Assembly: GCA_964019165.1 (NCBI GenBank) | Contig: OZ025272.1 | Location: 10,383,856 to 10,447,855 of the forward strand | From: Mastigias papua | Taxonomy: Eukaryota; Cnidaria; Scyphozoa; Rhizostomeae; Mastigiidae | DNA: 64,000 bases | Direction of reading: 5' to 3' | Shown here: piece by piece, positions 25,601-38,700 of the stretch | Position numbering within the stretch: the stretch's first letter is position 1 | How the letters are laid out: each line of letters begins with the position of its first letter | Program-made: the position numbers and the translations under genes | Notes under the pieces: model-generated | Seen by the model: the letters and a program-made list of their open reading frames with translations, nothing else | Database searches by the model: none | What the model was told of the DNA's origin: nothing

Positions 25601-28600
25601 AGCTAATGAAGATAAAGAACTCAAAACATAGCATATACATCTGGCGATGAACAGAAATAACAAGATAAGGGGGCTTTCAAAATTGTCACTGTTAAGGGAA
25701 GCGTGTTGTAACTTAAAACATAGCAGAAATATATTTTATAATAGGTACTTTCTATACCAATATTGAACATAAATGGATCATGTAAGGTCTCACCAAATAT
25801 ACTCTGGTTTCGACTCTTTTAATTCACCTTGTATCCAAGGTGCCGGATGGTAACCTCTATTATTTCCTGCAAAAACAATTCGTCATTAGAAGAAGATCTT
25901 ACTGGAACTGCAAGTCTACAATGGCAGTTAATAAATATCGTTTAATCTCCAGTGTACGTTGCTCAGTAATAAAATTTCAAAAAAGAGCAAGGGCACAACT
26001 ACCGAGCAATTCATGAAAAATAGATTGTGTCTTAACCTCTTCCTATATGTGACATACCCTCTTGCCTTTTATATCAGGCATCTTGCATCTTCTAACCAGA
26101 TTTTCATATTAACCTTTATTCTTAGACATACCTATATTCTTCCATACCCTTAGATTTGTCATGACATGTGCACGGAGCCAGAAACGGAATGGAGTGAGGT
26201 CTTACATCCCCTAATAATTTCACGACCCGGTTCCATTTTCTATTTGATAGGAATAAAGTCGGTCCTAATCCGGCCCAGAGCTTGCCTTTTTGTTGATTTT
26301 GAATAATCCCACGAATGGTTGTATCAACATTTATTTAAAAATGTCTATCAGGAATGGGCAAATATCTGATTCTCAAAAGTGCGTTTACTTAAAGCTGAAA
26401 GGGCGCTTTACTAAAAAGTTTTCCAGTAAGCTTCGTCCCCTGATTCCCAATCCTTGTCCTTTCACTTCCTGATAGCACTCGGCCCCTTCATCAGACATCC
26501 CGCCCACAATACAAGCTTACATTTGCACCTCCGCCTGGAAATAACCCATTTATCACTAAGCAACGTATCAACACTTTATGCAAGATTACCTGCAATTGAG
26601 CCCCATCTGTCCTTTCTTGTTTGAGTTGTTAACCAGTTCTCAATAATGTGAGGCATCCTATTTGCAATGGTTCTGCTCCCTGGCGTCCATTCATCAAACT
26701 TTTTAATCAGTTTTACATCCGTTTGAGAAGACGAAAATGTATCAAAATTATAACTAATGGGCGCAATCCAAATACCTCCCCAGCGTCCTAAAAGTGGTAG
26801 AAAACTTAACATAAAAACGTTTATATATTAATGAATATTAAGTCTTTCTATGCTCTAGCATACAAGTATATTGGCTTAATTAAGCGAAGATGAAGAGTGA
26901 GAAAGTGAAACTCATGGAAGTATTTTAAAACAATACAGATATTATATATTGAGTACACTTTCTCTTCATAGAATTGGTAATTTATGCTTGCTTTCTATCT
27001 AATGTTTACCATATCACCATTCATATTTTGCAAAAATAAATGGCAAGTCACAGGCTGAATAGTTATACTGCACCGCCGTGACAAAAGCGTTTGAGCTTCT
27101 GCTAGCGAATGGCCGCATAAAATTGTCACAAATACAAACATTAGTGTACTGGAAAAATATTCTGACCTCAGCAAATAGGACTTCCGTCCCAAAATACTTC
27201 ATCAGAACAAAAAATTTGCCGAAAAACGGTTGCAGAACAATTTTGCATAGCTGTCTGAAAATTGTTGAAAAAACTAAGCAGAAAAGAATCAGCTGTTTTA
27301 GAGTTTTACCAGACATGTTTGCTTAAAGATTGCAAAAAAATTGGCTGTACAGATGTTAATGTTGATAAATCGTCAAAATATGACAGATCAACGGATTTGC
27401 TAAGAGATCCAAATCAAATGGACATCAAAGATAGTTCTTATAAAAACAAAGACAATATGAAAATTTTGAGCTTGGAGAGGTTTCAAATAATGCGAACTAC
27501 CATATTAAATGCTTTGAAGAAGATCTTCTTTAGAGTTCTTGAAAAACTTCCGTCGCGAAAAACTATGTAGATTTATTTTCTACAGCGAAATTCTTCATGT
27601 TGGATGTTACAAGCAGCAACTGCCCTCAGATTACAGATTAAACTGGATTACATGCAATACCTTACTCCAATAAATTCTAGATATCTGAAATATAGAAAAA
27701 ATTGAACTATACAAGACAAACATGGGGAGCTGAAATCCATTGAAGACTATGGAACACACAAGTGATGGGATTCTCATTAACAGGCAAACAGTTAAAACTG
27801 CTTGTACAACTATTGTACAAATCAATCCCTAGATGTTTTACATGCAGTCAGCATCAGTTTTGGCTAAGTAGCAAATAATATGAAAAACATAGAATCAATA
27901 GGCACAATATTCTTAAAATATTGAATCACCGTTAAATACATTGCACCTTACATCTGGTGGAAGTCAAAAAGTGGAAGGAGCCGTCCTCTCTCTCATAATA
28001 TGATTGTGCAAGCTTTGCCTTATCATAGTTATGCAAAATACGGTAATTGCAACAATAGCCTGTGTTGCAGTATCTTTGGTATGGTAGTGCAAGATGATTG
28101 ATTTATTACTAAACAACACAGAATGGGATCTCTATTTTCAATTGGACAGGAAGAAATAATGAGAACAGTCAATTACCTCTAGTATGGGCCTCAAGACGAT
28201 ACTCAAATGTGTCATTGTCGATTTCATAGTTTTCCTTAATTGGGTCAACATACTTCAAAATGGAATAGTCAGTCCATAATGATGGTTTGTCTTTATTTCG
28301 CTCTCTGACCATATCAGACGTCGTCCAGGTATTTGTACTTGCAGTTACAACAAGAGTCCAACCACCACCATCGCGTATCATATCACAATACATTGGCATT
28401 ACTGATCCGTCAGGCATCGTAATATTGTATACACCATCTATCATGGGTCTGCTAGAGTCTTGCAGTTTCTTCATCAACAGTTTACAGGATTTGGCTTCTG
28501 TAGAAAATATGATTATGGATTATAACATATTGGAGGTAAGAACTTGAGAAAGGGAGGAAGAGTCAAGGAAACAATGGTCATATGAACCAGTCAGTGGATG

Positions 28601-31600
28601 GAAGGATTGGTGAAGATGATAAAGCAAACATTTGATTAATTAGTCATTTTAAGGGCACATTAGCAAATAAGTGTTCCAAAAGACAGGCACTCTGTTAAGA
28701 CTTACTTTCTTCACAACTATGCTTTTCAAAGTTGAAGCGATAAATCAAAAAGATCAGCAACCCAAAATACTAACCAATGCCCCAAACCCCATGAAATTTA
28801 AACACCTCCTCAAAATCAACTCAAAAATGTCTCTGTTTCAATAGCCATTAACAGTAAAACATTCTTCATAGAGCAATAAATTAAATCACTGTTACACAAA
28901 TATAGGCCCCGGGGTATCGCCATCACGACCTACATACCCAATACAACAGCATAACAAGCTAAGTAAAAAACAGTGCGCTCTACTACAAATAAACAGAGAA
29001 TGAGGACCATATGACATTAATCCTATTAATTACAAACCAACCACTTTCGAAATACCTAGAGTTAACACTGTCTAAACTACTAATCTGGGGAAATATCCCA
29101 CAACAAACAACAAAACATAAAACGGCAAATAAATATACGAAACATATCGTCATACAACTAGCAAGGGCTTCAGTGAATTATTGGATGAATCAAAGCAAGG
29201 TTATTTTGATCAATGGCTCGTCAAATAAAGTGTACGAGAATGCTACCATTGCATGAAAGGGCACAGACAAAACACAAGGCTACAGTTTAAAGCTGCTGAG
29301 CAACATACTTGGGCATGCATCTGTATGGCATTGCTCCTCTTGATAGCCATCTCCTACACACTCTTTTCCACCATGAGCTGGGAATGGAGCATCACAAAAA
29401 CGTGATCTCTGCCTTGTACCACCATTGCATGGAGAGCTGCAGGTGGACCAAGATGTCCACTGACCCCAGTTTCCATCAATTGCCATCAAACCTGAAGCAG
29501 CGTCATAAAAAGATTATCACATTGAATCGTATTCAGAAAATTTGAGTGTTCCTATTGAACTTTAATACGAAAAACGAACTTGTCATTGCACAAATGAGTA
29601 AAACATTATTTTGCAGTGATATCAAGAAAATAATGCAAATACTATTCCTAAAGCCCGAGTCGTTTTTTTCTTAAGTTTCTAAATGTTTCTTTGTTTCAAA
29701 GCAGTCATGGCAATATTGTTCTTTTTAATATAGACAGATTTAACAGATAATTCTAATGCTGCAACTATCTGCAAATCAAATTTAAGTATAACTGAGATAA
29801 AAGCAGGTGGAAATGGTTATATCCAAGAACTTTAGCAATTTTGAAAATATTTATATGAACCTGATGTGCAGTTTGTCTTTGGATCAAGTCCTCGAGAGCA
29901 ATGACATTTGCCTTTATTATCACAAGTCTACAAGGATATCATAATATAGGCAATGAACAAGATGTCGTATTGATTGAAGCAATCATGGTGTTATCAGCAT
30001 AAGATTGGAGAATCAAAATATATGCGCTATAAACTAACAAATCATAACAGCTGGCAAGCTTACTCAAACTTCAAGACAAACTTATTTTAATAAAGGAGCT
30101 AGTTTCGTGAGAGAGACCAAAACACCTTAGTTGCTATTACAAGCAAATAAAATTGATGTGTGGATATGTGGATGGTAAAAGACAAGACAATGAGCTAATG
30201 TTACCCCTTGGCCAGCACACACTTTTTCATTTTCTTTAGGACATTCCTTGATGTTGAGCTGAGATATCGACTTACAACTGTAGCTAGAACACATCTAGAA
30301 ACATGAGAATAAGGAGTGATTAAAACATATCTCTATTTGGTACAAATCTTTATCAATTGTGCTAAAATCTATTTTCTACATTTGATCACATGAAACTTTT
30401 GTAACGCAGTAAATGCAGTGACTGGAGATACAGACATGCACCTGACATCGGTCATCTTATCTCTCATCGATATCTATCATCATCTTTCAATAAATAGATA
30501 CGCCCCATATGCAAATCCACAATTTTTCCAATCACAGATTCGCAGTTTGAATTACAACGGCAACAACATAAGTCCGATCCATACTTATTTTAGACCCTGC
30601 TACGATGTAAAAAATCTTGTACAAGATTAACTGAAGCGTGACTAAATGAACTATGGAAACTGAGAGCTAAGTGGGCGAAACATAAACACTTGCTAGTTAA
30701 AAATACCACGAGTAAGCACTCTAAACACCATTTTCAAGTATTTAGCCTTACAAACATCACACGCATGCACTCTGACCACCATGTTTCGATAATAGCAATC
30801 TGTGAATTCAATATGGCGAACTTTGGAGTAATGTAGTAATGATACATCACACCTTGCCATTTCCACATTTTGTGCCATCTGCGACCATACCTAATCCATT
30901 TCCAACTTGATCATTTGATGATCCGGGTATTGTTATACTAGCAGCACTACAACAAAATGAATTTTGATCATTTTAAGCCAATATATTGGAATGTATTTGT
31001 ATTATCCATCGGCCATTACTGCCTCATTATAACTTATCAGATGGGGGCTAACATACTATTTAGTTTTTATGAATTTACTTTATACAAAGAGGGGATATTG
31101 TACAATACGTAGAGATCCAAGACAAAACGACCAGTAGAGCAGTTGAGAACTACTTGTGAATGCTATGCGAAATACAAACAAACCTGCATTTTTTTCCATT
31201 GATTAAAATTTCTTTATAAACACTGCCATACTTCATATGTTTTGGTGCCTTTAGGTTTGAGTTACATTGTAACTGACCACAGAAAATATCCCTTTAATGA
31301 AAATGACTGAAATGAATGGGTAAATACTTTAAGGGTAGAAAGTTTCGCGGGCAGAAAGTTCCGTGAGAAAACAATTCACGAAATTCATGGAATATAGTTT
31401 TCCAAATTCCAATATTATGCAAATTTTATGGAAAAAACTTTCGCGACAGAGAAGAAAAGGTAATTTTGAGTAAAATGCTGTCTCGACTGGAGGAAAGTGT
31501 GCGACAAAATTACAAGCTTCTATACGTTTTCGGTGCTGTAAATGTGAACACATCTATCTTTTATAATGAAATTGCTTCCGAAATTAAGTCAAGAAGGCTC

Positions 31601-32680
31601 AAGGAAGAAGAGGAAAATCTTAGCCGCTCCAACTTCGTCAAGAGACATAAGAAAAATATTGACGGAACCACCAAGGCAAAAACAAAAGGACTTTGACTCA
31701 AACCCACAGGATTCATCATAAATTATTGCCAATGATGATTGATTTACTAGGAAATCATTCTTCTTGAGCACACAGTGCTTTCAATTCTGTCCCTCCCTAA
31801 TGATTGCCATGATATCATAGGTATCCATGCTCTTATGTTGGCGTCAGTTAGCTTGTAAGCTATATATTCCTGTATATTGTTACTGCCAACTTTAAAAAAT
31901 TGTAAATAAAAAATAAATACAAATTATAAGATCCGCCTATGCCCCTGGACGAATCTTAAGCTCATGGATACAATTCCTTTTGGGTAATGTCGCTTTTGAT
32001 CTCAATAACGATATTACCCTAAGAAGAAAAGTGAAGAATGTTTCACTGATGCATTCACGGCCATATTCATCTTCAGGGGGACACTTAGTTTATAAGGTTT
32101 CAGAGTCCAAGAGAGAACGGATATGGGTGCTTAATAGACGGGAGCAAACAAGAAATAGTTGAAGGAAAAAATTTTTGTGAGTTGAAAATTTTCTGTAGGT
32201 TCACAACAAAACTTTTCGCAAATTTTGCTTTTGGAATTTTCCAAGGCATAAACATTCGCGAAAATCGCTAAACTTCTGTCCATGAAACCTTTTGCCCCAA
32301 AAGTATAATTTGTTTTAATAGACAAGAGTAGGTTCTACGGAACATAGTCAAACCGATCGATCTCACTTTTCAGTACACATTAAAATGGTTATGAAACTGA
32401 ACTCGCCACCACTCTATGACATTATGAATTTATGTGCAGCAAACAGTCTGGGTTTGTGATCTATCTAACTTTGCTGAAATGGCACGATGGCAATGAAAAC
32501 GCTTACTTCTGGTCACAAGTTTTATTTTTTGCAGGGTCACACGTTCCAAATCCATTTGCTTCTGTGTTCAATTTGGTCCAACAAGACTGATCAGCTGATC
32601 GTGTACCTTTTTCGGCGAATGAAATGATCAAATATTAAATTACATACTCGGAAAGCAACTCTGATAGTACTATCTAGTTG

Positions 32681-32721
<41 letters not shown>

Positions 32722-35700
32722 TGATCGATCACTCAATCCATAATTCAACCCATTAATTAATTAATCAATCAATCAAACAAATTAATAAATCGATTGGTCC
32801 TTCATTCAATCCATCATTCAATCAATTGATCAATCATTCAGTCAGTAGCTAACTTTCATCAATAATAGCAATACACGCATTGGTCAAAAGTTGAGCTTGC
32901 CAATCAAGACATAAACAAACAATTCATCTAATGCAACATTCACACAAAACTCGAGCAGTTATTCAATGAATCCAACAATTATTCAATTAATGAATCTCCG
33001 TCTATGAAAACGGTTAGCTTTTAGAAAAAGAACATCACATGAATCTGCTAAGTAACCAATACATCAAAGAGCAGCTCGACAAACTAATCACAAGCACTTA
33101 CTGCATAAATAGCAAAAAAGGTTCTAGTTACCTGCATTCCACAGATCTTTGCATTGAATATTCAATGATTTCCCACATGTGCCACTGTAGCAAAAGGAAG
33201 TAGAATTCTGAAAGAAATAAAGAAATCACTGTAATAGTAGGTGGAGTCAGATCATTCCAATAGTGGAGGAACCTAACCTTTTGAAAAGCAGGTGGAATTA
33301 ATGAAAAAAGTTGATATGAAAACAGGTTCACCGAGATAGGGACGAGGTGACAGATTACTCCGGGTTCCTTAGCCTGAGAGACACCCCCAAAAGCTATGAA
33401 GCGATTCTTTGGTTACTTTTAAATTTAGAACTTCGTCTTTTCCATTTGCCCCTGGCCCAATGCAAGTTTGCTCTTGATGGGCCTGCATGGGAGTTCTTCC
33501 TTATCATACTTACTAAAAAGGGTATTCAAGATATGTCTAACAATTTTACAATTGTACAACACTCAGAGAGACATTATTAATGACAGAGCGTCTTCAATCA
33601 GCAATTGCATACATCGTTGTTGAAAATGCACGCCCCTGCAAAGCGATTCTACTATTTTACATTTCGTCTTTTTCTATGAGAAAAGTAAAGAAAGTGCATA
33701 AGTACTAACAGTGTAAATTATACTAACTAAAAAATTCAAAATATGAGTAACCTTATCCAGATCTTTCTTTGATGAGTATCCAGTCCAATATTTAGCGTCA
33801 TCAGAGTACAACAGCTTGAAACCAGAAACCCAGTTCCAATAGGTTCCCTCAAGTCTCATAGAAGATACTGTTTTTATCTGTTTTTCGTATAAAATATTTA
33901 TATGGATTGAATAAATGTTCATTAAGCACACACTAGATTTAAGAGATGATTGATAGTCAAGGACAGGTATAACAGAATTTAAGGCTCGTATCTCTATATG
34001 AAAAAGAGAGAAAGCTTAGAGCCCGAAAAGCAAAGTAATTCCTCCAAAGTGAACTAGGTTAAATTCAATACAGATATCTCCAAATACTTCCACTTAATCA
34101 GTTCGGAAAACAATTCTCTGAATATCAACAAAGATATTTGATTCACATTAAAATTCTCAAAACAAGCCGAATTCTATAAGCTGGCATTACCTTTCCTATG
34201 TCAACTTGAAGGTATTCATTCTTTCCCGAGTGTTTTGGAGGGCACCATGACTTGCCAACATTCAGTCGTGTCTCTTCTGGGAGGTTACGCCCATGAACTG
34301 AAGAAGCAGTAAAAGCCGAATCGGGTAGCTTTCCATTTTCCATTCCAGCGGGCATACGACAATCTGAAAAATGATCAAAATCTTGACTAATTTTTGTGCA
34401 AATAAGTATCGTTGAAGCAATTGTCTTGCCTCGTTAACTGTCGCCTATTGTGAAACTACAACTTCGATTCTAAACATGAGGTTCTAACTACCATTAATTA
34501 AAGGCTTCGTACAGTTTAGCTCAATCTTATTACAATAATGCTAAGTGCTGATTATTACAGCAACATTTAACCTAAAAAGAAAATTTCATACCTGATTCGA
34601 GGAAATGGAGCTTAGTTCTGTGACTACCACCAGCACAATTCTTTGTCCACCTTAGTTGAACTTTTTTGTTGTTCATTGGCCACCCACCACTTGATTCCAC
34701 ACAACCTCCAGTTTTAATGTTCTGCAGGCCATAATTCTAAATGGGAAATTAGAAAAATCTATCTGCATATCATTACAGAACAACGTATGGAAACTTCTAG
34801 GTTGCGAGAATCTGATTAGATGTTATAAAAAGCCAATATCATAACGAATCAATATCATAACAACCAAAATCATACTGAGATGCTAAGGCTTTGAGAGTTG
34901 AGTTACTTATATTAAAAATTGTCGCAAAATGTTTGTGCTACTGAACTATGACGTTACATACCGCAAGTCTCTTGTACTTTCCCTTGTCATCAGGACACTG
35001 ATTTTTCAATGAAAGATAATTCCCTGAACCTGGGCATACAACTTTACCACTGCAATTATGTCTAAGAGTGCCATCATTTTCCAAAGTAAACAAATAATTT
35101 GGTTTATTGCAGTCACCAAACTGCTCTCTTTTAAAAATCAATGCTGTTTCGCTAGCTTTGCTGTCCGCACAATCTAAGCTGTCCGGAATGAGGCAAAGCG
35201 AGCTTGTGTAGTACAGGTTACGAGTGGAGATTGGTTGAGGTACATAAATTATATCTGTGGAATAACAAGAGCCTTCATTAAAACGTTCATAATTGAATCC
35301 TGGTAGAATCAACTAGGGCCATACCAACTTATATAGATTTAACATGTCAAGAAGTAAACAAAACAAACGATTTGTTTCCTTGCTGCCTTTCTCTATACTA
35401 TCACACTTGCCAACAATTCATTTCGCAATACTGTAGTGGCCCGTAGCAGTAACACACCTCCAACTTTCCTCTTTGGTTACTGCATAATTGTGATCTTCTG
35501 AACGCTTTATAATTGAGTTCAAGTATCAATACATAATAGAACACAGAAAACCATTTTAAATACATGAAAGTACCTTCATCTGCACTGCATGTCAGCAATT
35601 CCATTCGCATACAAGCCATGGTGTTAGGCCAATAAATTGGATTGAATCGGAAATGTCTTGCTTTGATAGGAGGGTTAAAAGCAATCAATTTTTCACCTCT

Positions 35701-38700
35701 TCTAAGGTTACCTGTTATAACCTGCAACAAAAAAAGAATGCTTGCATGTTATGCTTAGCTGAAAAAATGAATTCTTTCAGATGTATCCAATACAAGTTTT
35801 GTAACGATTAAAAACATATTTGTAACGACAGAGTGTGGTATGGTAATGCGCCTAGCAAATTTCAGGCATATAATGATAAATAACAGACATCGGCTTGAAT
35901 TCCCATTGAAGTAAAAAACCTGGGACATTGAAATGGCTTGATATCACTTTGAAACGGAGAGCCTATTGATTTTAAAACAACTCCCAATAATTAACCCAAT
36001 GAATGTCAATAAATTCTCTGCTTGTGCTGTAAAGACTTTTCTCCCATGATTTTTAATAGATAACTTTGCTACTAAAGTAGAAGCTATCCACAGCAATTAA
36101 AGTTAGAAATTCTAAGCAACTTTAACATTGTAATACGCATGTAATTCATAGCAATTTTACTAAAGCAAATTTGCAGGAATTATCAGTTTCTCTCCTTGTA
36201 AAGTTTTTTCTGACAACTTTCATAACTTGCAAACTAAAAGTTAGTGTGCATGCTCACTGAAGTCTTATAGCTGCAAGTGGTCCCATCTTTCTTGTATACA
36301 TCATTTGGGCACTGCAAAAATAATAATTGATTTATTGATTTCATACGAATATGTTATGGGTGGAATAGTTAATCAAAATCTCTTCGAGCGGACGCTATTC
36401 ATCAAATCACGCAATCTGTTAGAACATGACTGAATGCATATGGATTAAAATCTAGAACTATGATCTCTCCAAGTTTTGCAATTAAGTAAAATTAATTTAG
36501 ACTTATATGTTAATATGTTATACGTATAGGTCACACTATTTTAAATGATGCAGTTTTTCTAATTCTCCCATAAACAATAGCAGCAACATTTTGAAGAACA
36601 AAATGCAAGAATATATCAAGAGCTATAAAATTCTTTGTGCATTAATTACCGTGGCTGATTCTCCTGTGCAATATTCTGCAAAATCACAATTATTTCTTGC
36701 TTCTCTACAGAGTGCACCTTGTCTCTTAAACTTAAATTAAAAAAGAAGTAAATGCTGACATGAATCTGTCTCTATACAACAAAAAAGGAGGAATGTCAAT
36801 ATGGCATCAACTATCTTAAGTGACCAAAGCTCAAAGGAATACAGGTAATATAAAGAGTCTATCATCAACAAAATGTCTGAAAATAATCCAATGTGGCTGT
36901 AGCTAAATGGGAATAGGAAATGAGGTTCTACAGTCCACATATTGCCTAATAAGCAAACTGAAAGGAAAGTGTTATATAAAATTAATCGCCTTTCAATTGA
37001 GAAAACTTTTACTCGCATTATCACTGGATTTAAGAGTTCCTTGCAATTCTCATCATTGCAGTTATAGTAATGAAAGCTAGTTTACTTACTAGACAATTCT
37101 TACAGCAGTCTGGTTTATTAAAATCGCTGCATTGTGCAGATCGCTTCAGTTTACAATTGTGTGGTTGACAGCAGCTGTCTTTCTTTTTACACAACTAGAA
37201 ATGAATATCAAATTTCCATCAATAATTCTGCACTTTTCATAACTATTATAACACCTGACTTTATTTTGAACTCGAGTAAATCATTTACAGGAGCTCATTA
37301 GTCCTCTAGAAATTTGAAGTTGACATCGATAGATATTATTGACGATTATTTATGTATATATAATATATACATATACACAACTTAATAAATGTTAATAAAG
37401 CTATATAAAAATAACAAATGTTGATAATTAAGCTTGCAAAACTTTGTTGTGAGATGACTACCATTCTTTCGAAAGAAACACAAGCAAAAGATTGGTGCTA
37501 TTCAATATGAAAACAAGATTCTTAGATATCTAAAGCCTGGAATGCTTTGAAATGACGAGATGCTATTTCATTTCATTTTATACTTATTTATGCAGGATTA
37601 CAATTCAGAGTTAGTCTAGTTTGCAATTGGCCCCGTGAAAATTCGACAAAACCTAATTACAATATACGCTGTCTAAAACATTATGATCTAAGTAAGTACA
37701 AATACTTACCAATAAAATCTAAAATAAACTAAGAGATAAATAACACCGATGTAAGCTCAAGCTAGCCCTTGCCATTACGCTTCGTCGCTTTCAAAGTCGA
37801 CTAAAAGCAATGAATAGAGATTTTGTGCCTAAGTCAAGATTATTCCACTCTTTTGCTGCATAAAAGGAGAGGGATTTTTGCCCATATGATGTTTTCATCC
37901 GGGCTATTAGTAGATCAGTGGCAGAAATGCGAAGATAACGTGTGTGGCAACCGGAAAATTTAGAAATACAACCGCTAAGGTACTAGGAGACTAGCTTGTT
38001 CAAACACTCTATGAGAAGAAATCATGAATCAATTTATCACCTCAGGTGTTCCACAATCGCATTCTTCGGAGCCTTCAATGATTCCATTTCCACAAACATT
38101 ATCTAGTGACTAAAGGGACCAATTGAAATATATCATCAAGCGATATTGTCAAAATTATGCATTGATTGTAGGCTAACCATAGGTACAGTGTAAGTTCAGT
38201 AATAACAATCTAGAAAGTACCATGTTCAATGTCGGTGGAGTGCAGGAGGATTTCATAAACAAGTTTCAAAACAATAAATGGCATTGAAACTAGTTTTCAC
38301 GAGATATAAGCTGAGAAAGGAAAACACATTATAAAGCTATATATTTAAAAGCCAAAAAAAGTAAAATACAAACGAAAAGCGACACAATGCGACCGTTATG
38401 GTAGATTTGTAAGTGCACTATGACAGAAAGCTGATTTACTGGCATTATCCAGAATGTTTCAATGAGTGCTTCATCTGTAGCAGACAGATTTCTAACTAGC
38501 TCATATATTAAGGATAATGGGACATTTTCTCCAAAAACACGGTTCAGATAGTACTCCATACTCCATCCTGATTTAGGCTTGTTGGATAAAATCTTAAGAC
38601 CGGTCAATTGCATTCAACATTTCATTTAATTCCTCAGGAAAAATGCTGGGTGAATCGTTGGATACGTTTGGCCACTTTTGCTGGGTGATGAAACTTTTGC

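Noticed and set aside
27078..27570. Two overlapping plus-strand frames in the first fibrinogen-like repeat's intron
   Set aside because: Lys-rich, overlap each other in different frames, no recognisable motif.
35401..35470. Cys-containing frame (CYCYGPLQYCEMNC) with possible splice ends between FA58C exon 3 and the Cys-rich exon
   Set aside because: Its frame does not match the phase of either neighbour; skipping it gives a perfect phase match.
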